DNA of 64,000 nt, from assembly GCF_001584335.1 (NCBI RefSeq), contig NZ_LSBB01000001.1:372001-436000 (forward strand), read 5' to 3'. Source of the DNA: Bacillus atrophaeus (lineage in GTDB: Bacteria > Bacillota > Bacilli > Bacillales > Bacillaceae). Below the pieces are notes generated by a model. That model was not told where the DNA came from, ran no database searches, and worked only from the letters and a program-made list of their open reading frames with translations. Made by a program: the position numbers and the translations under genes. Positions 20,403 through 31,329 of this stretch are shown here, piece by piece. How positions within the stretch are numbered: the first letter of the stretch is position 1; the number at the start of each line of letters is the position of its first letter.

Positions 20403-21686
20403 ATGAAAGACGTATCTATTTCCTCTTTGGAAAACATGAAGTTAAAAGAACTTTATGAACTTGCAAGACATTATAAAATCTCCTACTACAGCAAACTGAC
20501 AAAAAAAGAATTGATCTTTGCCATTCTGAAAGCCAATGCCGAGCAGGAAGATCTTCTGTTCATGGAAGGTGTGCTTGAGATTATCCAATCCGAGGGCTTT
20601 GGCTTCCTGAGACCGATTAATTACTCTCCAAGCTCGGAAGATATTTATATTTCTGCCTCTCAAATCCGCCGTTTTGATTTGAGAAACGGAGACAAAGTAT
20701 CGGGCAAGGTTCGTCCTCCGAAAGAAAATGAACGGTATTATGGACTTTTGCACGTTGAAGCAGTAAATGGAGATGATCCGGAATCCGCGAAAGAACGCGT
20801 TCATTTCCCTGCTCTTACGCCGCTTTATCCTGACCGTCATATGGTCCTTGAAACAAAACCGAATTATTTATCTACGAGAATTATGGATATGATGGCGCCT
20901 GTAGGTTTTGGACAGCGCGGATTAATTGTAGCGCCGCCAAAAGCCGGTAAAACGATGCTGTTAAAAGAAATCGCCAACAGCATCACAGCGAATCAGCCGG
21001 AAGCAGAGCTGATCGTGCTGTTAATTGACGAAAGACCGGAGGAAGTAACGGATATTGAACGTTCAGTGGCAGGCGATGTCGTCAGCTCAACGTTTGATGA
21101 AGTTCCGGAAAATCATATTAAGGTGGCTGAGCTTGTGCTTGAGCGCGCCATGCGCCTCGTTGAGCACAAAAAAGACGTTGTCATCCTTATGGACAGCATC
21201 ACACGGCTTGCCCGCGCCTACAACTTAGTGATCCCGCCAAGCGGAAGAACGCTTTCCGGAGGAATTGACCCTGCGGCGTTCCACCGTCCGAAGCGTTTCT
21301 TCGGAGCTGCGAGAAATATCGAAGAGGGCGGAAGCTTAACCATCCTGGCGACGGCTCTTGTTGACACCGGCTCCCGTATGGACGATGTCATTTACGAAGA
21401 GTTCAAGGGAACAGGAAACATGGAGCTTCACCTTGACCGTTCACTAGCGGAAAGACGGATCTTCCCTGCAATTGATATCCGCCGTTCCGGAACACGTAAG
21501 GAAGAGCTTCTTGTGCCTAAAGAGCATCTTGACCGTTTGTGGTCGATTCGAAAAACAATGTCTGATTCTCCTGATTTCGCAGAGAAATTCATGAGAAAAA
21601 TGAGAAAAACAAAAACAAATCAAGAGTTTTTTGATATTTTGAATCAGGAATGGAAACAGGCGAATCTATCATCTGCAAGACGCTGA
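20403..21686 (+). CDS. rho: Transcription termination factor Rho
   Basis: This 427-residue hexameric RNA helicase releases transcripts at Rho-dependent sites. Visible are the N-terminal helical Rho_N domain (about 1-45), the cold-shock-like RNA-binding domain with GFGFLRP, Walker [11 protein letters not shown], Walker [17 protein letters not shown] and the Q-loop segment [11 protein letters not shown]. The ribosome site before ATG 20403 is weak (GTGGTG), consistent with a gene kept at low level and subject to autoregulation. Transcription seems monocistronic with a separate strong promoter before rpmE. Confidence 0.97.
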   Translation: MKDVSISSLENMKLKELYELARHYKISYYSKLTKKELIFAILKANAEQEDLLFMEGVLEIIQSEGFGFLRPINYSPSSEDIYISASQIRRFDLRNGDKVSGKVRPPKENERYYGLLHVEAVNGDDPESAKERVHFPALTPLYPDRHMVLETKPNYLSTRIMDMMAPVGFGQRGLIVAPPKAGKTMLLKEIANSITANQPEAELIVLLIDERPEEVTDIERSVAGDVVSSTFDEVPENHIKVAELVLERAMRLVEHKKDVVILMDSITRLARAYNLVIPPSGRTLSGGIDPAAFHRPKRFFGAARNIEEGGSLTILATALVDTGSRMDDVIYEEFKGTGNMELHLDRSLAERRIFPAIDIRRSGTRKEELLVPKEHLDRLWSIRKTMSDSPDFAEKFMRKMRKTKTNQEFFDILNQEWKQANLSSARR

Positions 21687-21702
21687 GAAAACAAAAAATC
21701 AT

Positions 21703-22015
<313 letters not shown>

Positions 22016-22029
22016 TAATAGATTTTATC

Positions 22030-22061
22030 AACAGGCAAGAAGCAATTCTTGCCTGTTTTTA
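22030..22061 (+). terminator. Terminator after rpmE
   Basis: AACAGGCAAGAA/TTCTTGCCTGTT stem around GCAA with a TTTT tail. Confidence 0.9.
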
Positions 22062-22106
22062 TGTTGTCTAAAATAGACGCTGGTGATGAAAGGGGAGCAG
22101 AAGCCT

Positions 22107-22703
22107 ATGTACATAATGAAGCAAAGCGGGTGGCTGGAGCTGATTTGCGGCAGTATGTTCTCTGGGAAATCGGAAGAGCTGATCCGAAGAGTGAAGAGAG
22201 CGACTTATGCCAAACAGGAAGTCAGAGTATTTAAGCCCGCTATAGATAACCGTTACAGTGAGGAAGCCGTTGTCTCTCACAACGGAACGTCGATGACAAG
22301 CCATGTTATTGCCGCTCCTGCTGAAATATGGAACCACATCAGTGAAACGACAGATGTGATTGCGGTTGATGAGGTGCAATTTTTTGACCGGATGATCATT
22401 GAAGTCTTGTCGTCGCTCGCCGATAAAGGATATCGTGTCATTGCGGCGGGTCTTGATATGGATTTCAGGGGAGAACCGTTCGGCGTGGTGCCTGATTTGA
22501 TGGCAATGGCTGAAACAGTTACAAAGCTTCAAGCCGTCTGTTCTGTCTGCGGATCACCCGCAAGCCGTACTCAGCGCCTTATTAATGGTAAGCCTGCTTC
22601 TTATGATGATCCTATCATTTTGGTCGGGGCGTCAGAATCATATGAAGCAAGATGCAGACACCATCACGAGGTCCCGGAGAAAGCAGGAAATGCAGGAAAG
22701 TAG
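22107..22703 (+). CDS. tdk: Thymidine kinase Tdk
   Basis: The 198-residue type II thymidine kinase phosphorylates thymidine for salvage. Evidence is the P-loop [11 protein letters not shown], the catalytic-site motif AVDEVQFFD, the lasso region and the zinc knuckle CSVCGS ... CRHHH. The start ATG 22107 (MYIMKQSGW) is favoured because GGGGAG lies ten bases upstream; the ATG at 22083 would add eight residues not typical of the family. It lies between two terminators. Confidence 0.95.
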   Translation: MYIMKQSGWLELICGSMFSGKSEELIRRVKRATYAKQEVRVFKPAIDNRYSEEAVVSHNGTSMTSHVIAAPAEIWNHISETTDVIAVDEVQFFDRMIIEVLSSLADKGYRVIAAGLDMDFRGEPFGVVPDLMAMAETVTKLQAVCSVCGSPASRTQRLINGKPASYDDPIILVGASESYEARCRHHHEVPEKAGNAGK

Positions 22704-22718
22704 TTCATATATAAATTG

Positions 22719-22757
22719 GAAAACACCGGCAGGGAAAAGCCGGTGTTTTTTATTTTT
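22719..22757 (+). terminator. Terminator after tdk
   Basis: AAACACCGGC/GCCGGTGTTT stem and T-rich tail. Confidence 0.9.
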
Positions 22758-22890
22758 CACAAATATTGTAGTTAAAAAACTTAATTAAGAGTAATAAAAA
22801 ATTAAGTAATTTTCATCACTTGAATTTTGATTATAGCAGGCATAAAATGTCTTACGTAGTGTAAATAGTTTTTAGACATTGTTCGAATAA

Positions 22891-22919
22891 TTGTCAAAAA
22901 ATCGTTTAACGATCATGAT
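22891..22919 (+). promoter_or_regulatory. Candidate maeA promoter
   Basis: TTGTCA (22891-22896) and CATGAT (22914-22919) at 17-base spacing. The A/T-rich 130 bases upstream may hold the malate-responsive regulator site known for this gene, but I cannot define it. Confidence 0.5.
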
Positions 22920-22933
22920 CGATTTTATTGTAG

Positions 22934-24682
<1,749 letters not shown>

Positions 24683-24766
24683 TTTTTTGAGTAATATTTC
24701 TGTCCGAGGGAAAGCTTTTTAGTAAAGCTGCAGTATACGGACATCAAGGATACGGAGGAGAAAATC

Positions 24767-25723
24767 TTGAGCTTCTTAGATATTTTAATCCTCCTGGCAC
24801 CGATATTTTTCGTTATCGTGCTGGGATGGTTCGCTGGTCATTTCGGAAGTTATGATGCTAAGTCTGCAAAAGGGGTAAGTACGTTAGTCACAAAATACGC
24901 ACTTCCGGCTCACTTTATCGCTGGTATTTTAACAACTTCCAGAAGTGAATTTTTATCACAAGTACCTTTAATGGTATCATTGATTATTGGAATCGTCGGC
25001 TTTTATATTGTTATTCTTTTAGTATGTAAATTTGTTTTTAAATATGATTTAACAAATTCATCAGTTTTCTCACTGAACTCAGCCCAGCCAACTTTCGCCT
25101 TTATGGGTATTCCTGTATTGGGAAGTTTGTTCGGCGCTCAAGAGGTTGCGATTCCGATCGCGGTGACGGGTATCGTGGTTAACGCGATGCTTGACCCGCT
25201 TGCCATCATCATTGCAACTGTCGGTGAGTCATCGAAGAAGAAAGATGCGAACAGCGAAAGTTTTTGGAAAATGACAGGGAAATCAATTTTGCACGGTCTT
25301 TCTGAACCGCTTGCTGCAGCTCCGCTGGCTAGTATGATTCTGGTTCTTTGCGGTGTTTCGCTTCCTGAACTAGGCGTGAAGATGCTTGATCAGCTTGGAA
25401 GCACGACTTCGGGCGTGGCGCTCTTTGCAGTCGGTGTAACAGTTGGTATCCGCAAAATTAAACTCAGCATGCCGGCCTTTGGTATTGCCTTGCTGAAAGT
25501 TGCCGTTCAGCCTGCGTTAATGTTCTTGATCGCCCTTGCTGTCGGTTTGCCTGCTGACCAAACAACAAAAGCCATCCTGCTTGTTGCGTTCCCGGGTTCA
25601 GCTGTAGCAGCTATGATTGCGACACGATTCGAGAAACAAGAAGAAGAAACGGCTTCTGCGTTTGTGATCAGTGCGATTCTGTCACTGATTTCACTGCCGA
25701 TTATTATCGCGCTTACTGCGTAG
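24767..25723 (+). CDS. ywkB: Auxin efflux carrier (AEC) family transporter YwkB, probable malate permease
   Basis: This 318-residue membrane protein has about ten transmembrane segments, arranged as two five-helix halves separated by the hydrophilic loop [17 protein letters not shown]. It belongs to the AEC family, whose bacterial members often move malate or other dicarboxylates. TTG 24767 follows GGAGGAG at ideal spacing. Position downstream of maeA supports a role in malate uptake or exchange; this is inference. Confidence 0.85.
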   Translation: MSFLDILILLAPIFFVIVLGWFAGHFGSYDAKSAKGVSTLVTKYALPAHFIAGILTTSRSEFLSQVPLMVSLIIGIVGFYIVILLVCKFVFKYDLTNSSVFSLNSAQPTFAFMGIPVLGSLFGAQEVAIPIAVTGIVVNAMLDPLAIIIATVGESSKKKDANSESFWKMTGKSILHGLSEPLAAAPLASMILVLCGVSLPELGVKMLDQLGSTTSGVALFAVGVTVGIRKIKLSMPAFGIALLKVAVQPALMFLIALAVGLPADQTTKAILLVAFPGSAVAAMIATRFEKQEEETASAFVISAILSLISLPIIIALTA

Positions 25724-25726
25724 AAA

Positions 25727-25760
25727 AAAAAAGCTCCCTGTCAAAAGGGAGCTTTTTTAT
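25727..25760. terminator. Bidirectional terminator between ywkB and racA
   Basis: AAAAGCTCCC/GGGAGCTTTT stem with poly-A before and poly-T after; serves both converging genes. Confidence 0.88.
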
Positions 25761-26320
25761 TAGGTCTGAAACTTAAAAAGTGATAGGAGCGGTTTTTTTC
25801 TGGTTTTTGTCTTTTCAGAGGAAGCAGCCGTTTCGGGGATTGGCTCGGCAGCGGATAGATGCTTTGTTTGTGAGGCGAGAGATTGCAGATCTGCGTGTAA
25901 GTCATCAATCTCTCTTCTGTGCTGGAGCAACTGATACGACACACCTTCGTCGGCCTTCTGTTTGAGCTGCCGTTCAAGCTCATCCAGCCTTGCCAGAAGC
26001 TTGTCCTCTGACTGCTTTTGCTGTAAAAGGGCAGAGAGCTTCTGTTCCAGCTGCTCTATTCTTTGTTCGGATGCACCGCCGTTCGTTTTTTGCAGGATAA
26101 AACCCGAACGCTTTTTATGCTGCCGCGGAACGTTTACTTCTTGGAGCGCGACACCCTCAGAAATTTGTTTTTGAACCGATTTCAGCACGTTCACATCATC
26201 TTCTGTAAAGGAATAGTGTCCAAGTTCATTCCGTTCTGCCGGAAGATTCAGCTGCTTGACCCACCGCTGGACAGTTTTGGTTGATACACCGAGTTCTCTT
26301 GCCACCACATTGGTATTCAT
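25760..26320 (-). CDS. racA: Chromosome-anchoring protein RacA
   Basis: The 186-residue protein starts with a MerR-like helix-turn-helix ([20 protein letters not shown]), followed by a coiled coil rich in Glu, Gln, Leu and Lys (about residues 85-150) and a basic C-terminal tail ([12 protein letters not shown]). RacA binds GC-rich sites near the origin and tethers the origin region to the cell pole via DivIVA when the axial filament forms in sporulation. GGAGG precedes ATG 26320. A sigma-H promoter and a 0A-like box lie upstream, as expected of an early sporulation gene. Confidence 0.93.
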   Translation of the reverse strand: MNTNVVARELGVSTKTVQRWVKQLNLPAERNELGHYSFTEDDVNVLKSVQKQISEGVALQEVNVPRQHKKRSGFILQKTNGGASEQRIEQLEQKLSALLQQKQSEDKLLARLDELERQLKQKADEGVSYQLLQHRREIDDLHADLQSLASQTKHLSAAEPIPETAASSEKTKTRKKPLLSLFKFQT

Positions 26321-26347
26321 AATCGCATACCTCCTTTTCAGGTAGGT

Positions 26348-26374
26348 ATTCGACTAAGTGATCCGGTTCCCTTC
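26348..26374 (-). promoter_or_regulatory. Sigma-H promoter of racA
   Basis: On the minus strand GAAGGGAAC and GTCGAAT are 11 bases apart, matching the sigma-H consensus except for one base of the -35. Confidence 0.65.
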
Positions 26375-26397
26375 ACGTTAGACAAAACAAGAAAAGA

Positions 26398-26404
26398 TTC
26401 GTCA
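26398..26404 (-). promoter_or_regulatory. Spo0A-like box upstream of racA
   Basis: TGACGAA on the minus strand (6 of 7 to TGTCGAA) about 60 bases upstream of the predicted start site. Confidence 0.45.
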
Positions 26405-26442
26405 AAGAAAGTGGTGATTTCCCTTTTTTCTTCAATTAACCG

Positions 26443-26826
26443 TTACCGCTCATACAGTTCCAAAGGGAGCCCGTCAGGATCGGAAAAGAAAGTAAATCGT
26501 TTGCCTGTCAAAGGATCAATTCTGACCGGCTCCGTAACAATGCCTTTTTCACCAAGCTTCTTCACAGCTTGATCAAGATCTCTGACTGTGAAGGCGAGGT
26601 GGCGCAACCCTGCCGCTTCCGGATGCGTCTGGCGCGCGGGCGGATCAGGGAAAGAAAACAGTTCAATGGCATACGTGCCGCCAAGGGAAAGATCAAGTTT
26701 ATATGAATCCCGCTCTTTCCGGTACGTTTCTTGAACGATATCAAACCCAAGCTTCTCTGTGTAAAAAGTTTTCGACTTTTCATAATCGGAACATATTATA
26801 GCGATATGGTGAATGGATTCGAACAA
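26443..26826 (-). CDS. ywkD: Glyoxalase/VOC superfamily protein YwkD
   Basis: The 127-residue protein has the vicinal oxygen chelate fold: SIHHIAIICSDYEKSKTFY at the start, GLRHLAFTVRDLDQAV in the middle and FFSDPDGLPLELYE at the end, giving the His, Glu metal ligands. It is close to methylmalonyl-CoA epimerase/lactoylglutathione-lyase-like proteins of unknown substrate. TTG 26826 is chosen as start because GAGGAGG is optimally spaced; an in-frame ATG 11 codons upstream would include the ribosome site itself. Confidence 0.85.
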   Translation of the reverse strand: MFESIHHIAIICSDYEKSKTFYTEKLGFDIVQETYRKERDSYKLDLSLGGTYAIELFSFPDPPARQTHPEAAGLRHLAFTVRDLDQAVKKLGEKGIVTEPVRIDPLTGKRFTFFSDPDGLPLELYER

Positions 26827-26889
26827 TGGAAACCCTCCTCTTTTTTTACAGTATATCAAATCGGATGTTTTGATCGGATAGAATTGCTT

Positions 26890-26918
26890 TTGACTGGCGG
26901 TAAGCCCTATACTATAAT
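26890..26918 (+). promoter_or_regulatory. prfA-prmC promoter
   Basis: TTGACT (26890-26895) and TATAAT (26913-26918) at exactly 17 bases. Confidence 0.85.
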
Positions 26919-26954
26919 GAGAATGTTACGCACAGGAAAACAGAGGTGAAGACC

Positions 26955-28025
26955 GTGTTAGACCGTTTAAAGTCAATCGAAGAACGATATGAGAAATTAA
27001 ATGAACTGTTATCTGATCCAGAGGTCGTCAATGACCCGAATAAACTCAGAGAATATTCAAAAGAACAATCCGACATTTCAGAGACAGTTGAAGTATATAG
27101 ACGCTACAGAGATGCATCAGAACAGCTGGCTGATGCAAAGGCGATGCTTGAAGATAAGCTCGATGCCGAAATGCGGGAAATGGTGAAAGAAGAGATTTCT
27201 GAGCTTCAGGATGAAACGGAAGCCCTGACAGACCAGCTCAAACTATTGCTTGTACCTAAAGATCCGAATGATGATAAAAACGTCATCATGGAGATCCGCG
27301 GAGCAGCGGGCGGTGAAGAAGCGGCGCTGTTTGCAGGTAATTTATACCGCATGTACAGCCGCTATGCCGAGCTTCAAGGCTGGAAAACTGAAATCATGGA
27401 AGCGAGTGTAACGGGAACCGGCGGTTATAAAGAAATCATTATTATGATCAACGGAAAAGGCGCTTACTCGAAACTAAAGTATGAAAACGGCGCACACCGT
27501 GTGCAGCGTGTCCCTGAAACAGAATCAGGCGGGCGCATCCATACATCTACGGCAACAGTAGCCTGTCTTCCGGAAGCGGAAGAGGTTGAAGTGGACATTC
27601 ATGAAAAAGATATTCGTGTCGATACGTTTACTTCAAGCGGACCGGGGGGACAAAGTGTAAATACGACAATGTCTGCCGTCCGTCTGACCCATTTGCCGAC
27701 CGGTGTCGTGGTGTCTTGCCAAGACGAGAAATCACAGATTAAAAACAAAGAAAAAGCCATGAAAGTGCTTCGCGCGCGTGTTTACGATAAGTTCCAGCAG
27801 GAAGCGCAGGCTGAATACGATCAAACCCGTAAGTCTGCAGTCGGTACAGGCGACCGTTCAGAGCGGATCCGCACGTACAATTTTCCGCAGAACCGTGTGA
27901 CGGACCACCGCATCGGACTTACCATTCAAAAGCTTGATCAAATCCTTGAAGGTAAGCTCGATGAGTTTGTTGATGCTCTGATCATGGAAGATCAGTCCAG
28001 CAAGCTGCAAAAGGCGGAAGAATAG
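26955..28025 (+). CDS. prfA: Peptide chain release factor 1 PrfA
   Basis: The 356-residue class I release factor recognises UAA and UAG. The hydrolysis-triggering GGQ motif lies in [24 protein letters not shown] and the anticodon-like PxT element in the codon-recognition domain ([20 protein letters not shown]). GTG 26955 (MLDRLK) follows CAGAGGTGA; a GTG at 26946 overlaps that site. It is followed after one base by prmC, whose product methylates the GGQ glutamine, so the enzyme and substrate are co-expressed. Confidence 0.97.
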   Translation: MLDRLKSIEERYEKLNELLSDPEVVNDPNKLREYSKEQSDISETVEVYRRYRDASEQLADAKAMLEDKLDAEMREMVKEEISELQDETEALTDQLKLLLVPKDPNDDKNVIMEIRGAAGGEEAALFAGNLYRMYSRYAELQGWKTEIMEASVTGTGGYKEIIIMINGKGAYSKLKYENGAHRVQRVPETESGGRIHTSTATVACLPEAEEVEVDIHEKDIRVDTFTSSGPGGQSVNTTMSAVRLTHLPTGVVVSCQDEKSQIKNKEKAMKVLRARVYDKFQQEAQAEYDQTRKSAVGTGDRSERIRTYNFPQNRVTDHRIGLTIQKLDQILEGKLDEFVDALIMEDQSSKLQKAEE

Positions 28026-28026
28026 G

Positions 28027-28893
28027 ATGAAGAAGATATTTGAAGCCCTGAATTGGGCTTCTTCTTATTTAACTGAAGCGGGCAGAGACCGGAATGCGGC
28101 GGAGCTATTGTTAATGAATGATATCGGAATGGACCGCAGCAAGCTTTTCGCCAGTCTGCAGGACCCGATTAGCGAAGACGAGCTGTACCGATTCAAACGT
28201 CACGTGGAGATGCATAAAGAAGGCGTTCCCGTTCAATATATCATAGGGAAAGAAGCCTTTTATGGCAGAGTGTTTATCGTGAATGATGATGTACTGATTC
28301 CCCGTCCTGAAACTGAGGAAGTTGTCCTTCGTCTTCTTGAGAAACAGAAGCGGGTATTTCCGGAAGGCGAACCGTTACGTGTCATTGATGTAGGCACCGG
28401 GAGCGGGGCGATTGCCGTCACACTCGCACTTGAAAATAAACACTTTTCCGTTTCAGCAATTGATATATCAAAAGAAGCATTGCAGATTGCAGCCGAGAAC
28501 GCAGAACGGCTGGGGGCGAAAGTCGACTTTTTTGAAGGTGATTTACTGGAGCCATTTATTAAAGAGGGAAAAAAAGCGGACATCATCGTATCAAACCCGC
28601 CATATATTTCGGAAGAAGAAATGGCGGACTTATCGAATGTCGTTCGTTTCCATGAACCTCTTCATGCACTGACAGACGGGGGAGACGGTTTGAGATTCTA
28701 CAAGCGCTTTATGGAAGATATTCCGCGTGTGATGAATGACAAAGCACTTGTCGTCTTTGAGATCGGCTGGAAGCAGGGAGATGCGGTCAAAGAGATGTTT
28801 CTGCGCACCTTCCCGAATGCGGAAGTAGAAGTATTGAAAGACATTAATGGAAAAGACAGAACAGTATGCGCGTTGATTCAGAAGTCTGAGTAA
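28027..28893 (+). CDS. prmC: Release factor glutamine methyltransferase PrmC
   Basis: The 288-residue SAM-dependent enzyme N5-methylates the GGQ glutamine of release factors. The SAM-binding motif DVGTGSGAI (residue 121 on) and substrate-binding NPPY (190-193) are both intact, and an N-terminal helical domain (1-75) is the release-factor-binding part. It begins one base after the prfA stop, with the ribosome site within the end of prfA, so translation is coupled. Confidence 0.95.
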   Translation: MKKIFEALNWASSYLTEAGRDRNAAELLLMNDIGMDRSKLFASLQDPISEDELYRFKRHVEMHKEGVPVQYIIGKEAFYGRVFIVNDDVLIPRPETEEVVLRLLEKQKRVFPEGEPLRVIDVGTGSGAIAVTLALENKHFSVSAIDISKEALQIAAENAERLGAKVDFFEGDLLEPFIKEGKKADIIVSNPPYISEEEMADLSNVVRFHEPLHALTDGGDGLRFYKRFMEDIPRVMNDKALVVFEIGWKQGDAVKEMFLRTFPNAEVEVLKDINGKDRTVCALIQKSE

Positions 28894-28904
28894 ATCTATT
28901 TCGA

Positions 28905-28956
28905 AAGCTTGCCGGCTATGTCCAATAAACGGACGCAGCCTGCAAGCTTTTTTTTA
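28905..28956 (+). terminator. Terminator after prmC
   Basis: A long stem AAGCTTGC-GGCTATGTCC with GGACGCAGCC-GCAAGCTT, then eight T residues. Confidence 0.9.
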
Positions 28957-29078
28957 GAAGCGAAGTTTGTTTACAGAAAAAACAAGGAATGTAAAGAAGA
29001 GCAGACGAATTGTGGTTTTTTGCCAATCAGTTTCATACGATAAAATGAAACCTTTCTTAGTGAAAGGAGAAATGCGGA

Positions 29079-29366
29079 ATGAAGAAGGCCTTTGCGGCGG
29101 GTATTGTTCTTGCGGGCATTGAGGGGATCATCGGCTTTATATTGAGGGACAGCATGTCATTTCAATCTATATTCGGAACGGGAGCTATTATTTTCATTGC
29201 AATAAGTATCATAACATCCGGATTGGCTGTCAGCGGAATGCAGCAAAGAGCCAATTATCACTCAGAAACAAAAGAAGGCCGGGATGCGCGTTTTAAGATC
29301 GCTCTCACCTTTTTAGGGATAGCGGTGCCTACTATCATCTGCTATCTCATTTTTCTCCTTATATAA
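29079..29366 (+). CDS. ywkF: Small membrane protein YwkF (DUF5316-like)
   Basis: This 95-residue protein has three hydrophobic segments (about residues 5-22, 30-50 and 75-94) and a short hydrophilic loop rich in charged residues (QRANYHSETKEGRDARFK). It resembles a small uncharacterised Bacillus membrane family. AAAGGAG precedes ATG 29079. It has its own terminator, shared with convergent ywlA. No function is apparent. Confidence 0.75.
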   Translation: MKKAFAAGIVLAGIEGIIGFILRDSMSFQSIFGTGAIIFIAISIITSGLAVSGMQQRANYHSETKEGRDARFKIALTFLGIAVPTIICYLIFLLI

Positions 29367-29379
29367 CTGCGGGTGAGCA

Positions 29380-29412
29380 GGGAAGCCTGTTATACTCAGG
29401 CTTCTTTTTTCT
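29380..29412. terminator. Terminator between ywkF and ywlA, overlapping the ywlA stop
   Basis: GAAGCCTG/CAGGCTTC stem followed by TTTTTT serves ywkF; the stem overlaps the last ywlA codons. Confidence 0.75.
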
Positions 29413-29761
29413 CTCCTAACACAGAATCCCAAAACCAATAAACAACAGCCGTTAAAACCCCGAATAGATAGAATGCTTTATTTTGCAGCAGGGGCGGCTG
29501 GTCGGCTGATTGCAAGACGGAAAAGATGATGCCGTTGGCCACGAAAGCCGCTGCGAGATAATAGAGCAAATATAAGGGACTGAACCGCTTCGGCTTTTTA
29601 TTCAGCACAACTTGAAGCGGAAGCGCAAAAACCAAATAAGGAAATAAAAAATAAAATGCCATCGTCACAAGAGCGGCGATCACAAACGCTTGAACATAAA
29701 CGACAGAATAGATAACGGACATTGTAAAAGCCGACAGAAGCAGCACGTAACTAAATTTCAT
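29396..29761 (-). CDS. ywlA: Membrane protein YwlA
   Basis: The 121-residue protein has four predicted transmembrane segments (for example KFSYVLLLSAFTMSVIYSVV and AFVIAALVTMAFYFLFPYLV) and ends with a charged GEKKEA tail. Two adjacent ATG codons follow GGAGG; the second (29761) has better spacing. It belongs to a Bacillus-specific family of unknown function; I see no conserved catalytic or binding motif. Confidence 0.7.
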   Translation of the reverse strand: MKFSYVLLLSAFTMSVIYSVVYVQAFVIAALVTMAFYFLFPYLVFALPLQVVLNKKPKRFSPLYLLYYLAAAFVANGIIFSVLQSADQPPLLQNKAFYLFGVLTAVVYWFWDSVLGEKKEA

Positions 29762-29855
29762 CATAAACCTCCTATTAAAACTATATCGTACCATATTTGA
29801 TCATAAACGAAGAAAAAGCAGATTAAAAGCTTACTAGATTTTTTCTTCCCGATTT

Positions 29856-29885
29856 GTTTAAACTCTCTCCTTCTTGACCATAATA
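29856..29885 (+). promoter_or_regulatory. Sigma-F promoter of spoIIR
   Basis: GTTTA, a 15-base spacer, then GACCATAATA, which fits the forespore sigma-F consensus GYWTA-N15-GGNNANANTW except one base. Confidence 0.65.
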
Positions 29886-29926
29886 AGGCTAGAAGATCAA
29901 AGTACGGAGAGGAACGGTGGGGACCG

Positions 29927-30613
29927 ATGAAGAAAACAATTATGATCTGTATATATATATTTCTCTTATTAACAGGAGCACTTGTGAATTTGGGAAAAGA
30001 AGAAACCGCACAAGCATCCAGTAATGAACCGGTTGTCATACCGGATGAAGCGATCCGGCTGAGAATATTGGCAAACAGTGACAAAGACAAAGACCAAGAA
30101 TTAAAACGGCATATTCGAGACGCGGTGAATAAAGAGATAACAAAATGGGTAAAGGATATTACATCTATAGAAGAAGCACGGAGACTCATCCGCTCAAAGC
30201 TGCCTGAAATCAAAAACATTGCTAAAGAGGAGATGAAAAAAGAAGGCGCTCATCAACAGCTATCGGTCGATTTTGATAAAATCTCGTTTCCGACCAAGCT
30301 CTACGGCAATATGGTTTATCCGGCAGGCGAATATGAGGCCATCTTGATTACTCTTGGCGAGGGAGAGGGCGCCAATTGGTGGTGTGTTCTATTCCCGCCG
30401 CTATGTTTCCTTGACTTTTCAAACGGGGAAGCCGTCCAAGAACAAGAGGATAAGAAAGCTGAGGAAGAAGTTTCAAAAGAACAGACAGAAAAGGCCCTTG
30501 ATGATTTGACAGCGAAAGCGGAAAAAGCGGAAAAATCGCAGGATGACAAAAAAGAAGATGATACAGAAGTGAAGTTTTTCCTTGTTGAATGGTTTTCTGA
30601 TCTATTTTCTTGA
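29927..30613 (+). CDS. spoIIR: Stage II sporulation protein R, SpoIIR
   Basis: The 228-residue forespore signal protein has an N-terminal hydrophobic signal sequence (MKKTIMICIYIFLLLTGALV), a conserved SpoIIR domain including RILANSDKDKDQELKR and the region ANWWCVLFPPLCFLDFS, and a Lys/Glu-rich C-terminus. It is made under sigma-F, secreted into the intermembrane space and triggers SpoIIGA to process pro-sigma-E in the mother cell. The sigma-F promoter upstream agrees. The charged linker before the last FFLVEWF segment is longer than I expect and varies among species. Confidence 0.94.
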   Translation: MKKTIMICIYIFLLLTGALVNLGKEETAQASSNEPVVIPDEAIRLRILANSDKDKDQELKRHIRDAVNKEITKWVKDITSIEEARRLIRSKLPEIKNIAKEEMKKEGAHQQLSVDFDKISFPTKLYGNMVYPAGEYEAILITLGEGEGANWWCVLFPPLCFLDFSNGEAVQEQEDKKAEEEVSKEQTEKALDDLTAKAEKAEKSQDDKKEDDTEVKFFLVEWFSDLFS

Positions 30614-30682
30614 TGGAACAGGTATAAAATCATTTTCACCTCATAGATTGAAAGAAAGAGACGTAATAAACGGGGTGAGAGC

Positions 30683-31126
30683 ATGTTTTATCAATTACGG
30701 GCAGCGAGAGAAAAGGACGGGGAAATGATTGAGGCGTTTTTAAAGCAGGCGGGTACCAATCACGCAGGTGTGAATAGAAGCAAAACACGGTTCATCATCT
30801 TAGAAGACAGCGCGAAACAAATTGCCGCCTGTCTGGGAATGGAGAACTTCAGCAAGGGGAAAGGCCTGCTTCGCTCACTCGTCGTATCGGACAAGCTCAG
30901 CCAAAGCCATATTGTGACTCTGTTTCAAAGCATGGAGGTACTCTGTGAAAAACACGAAATTAAAACCGTATACCTGATCGCTAATCAGCATTCATCAGTG
31001 GATTTCTTGCAGGTTATGGGGTTTACACAAGCCGACAGTGTGCCGGAAGAACTCTATGACTCAGATCATTTTCGTGAATCTCTGCAAACAGAGGGATCGA
31101 TTTTAATGAAAAAAACATCAGCATAA
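30683..31126 (+). CDS. ywlB: GNAT-like acetyltransferase YwlB
   Basis: This 147-residue protein shows a reduced GNAT pattern: an N-terminal alpha/beta start (FYQLRAAREKDGEMIEAFL), a central LLRSLVVSDKLSQSHI at the acetyl-CoA-binding position and a C-terminal FLQVMGFTQAD. The Q/RxxGxG/A loop is degenerate, so activity and substrate are uncertain. GGGGTGAG precedes ATG 30683. Immediately after it lies the DnaA-box cluster that extends into tsaC. Confidence 0.75.
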   Translation: MFYQLRAAREKDGEMIEAFLKQAGTNHAGVNRSKTRFIILEDSAKQIAACLGMENFSKGKGLLRSLVVSDKLSQSHIVTLFQSMEVLCEKHEIKTVYLIANQHSSVDFLQVMGFTQADSVPEELYDSDHFRESLQTEGSILMKKTSA

Positions 31127-31132
31127 GCCGAT

Positions 31133-31329
31133 TTATACACATACTTATCCACTTCTCCCTCAGCGTTGTCCACAATTTGTGGATAACGCTTGTTTTATTG
31201 AAGGACATCTTTTATACTTTCAAAAGGATTAAACGTGTGATAATAAAGTTTTATTGTTGTGAATAAGGAGTTTGGTTATATATGAAAACGAAAAGATGGA
31301 CTGTGGATGTACATGATAAGTTATCCACA
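31133..31329. promoter_or_regulatory. DnaA-box cluster between ywlB and tsaC
   Basis: Seven elements related to the DnaA box TTATNCACA lie in 197 bases: TTATACACA (31133, exact), TTATCCACT (31145, 8/9), TTGTCCACA (31166, 8/9), TTATCCACA on the minus strand (31178-31186, exact), TTATTCACA minus (31258-31266, exact), a 7/9 minus match at 31302 and TTATCCACA (31321, exact, inside tsaC). The region probably titrates DnaA or makes tsaC respond to it. I recall the ywlC region being listed among B. subtilis DnaA-binding clusters. Confidence 0.85.
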
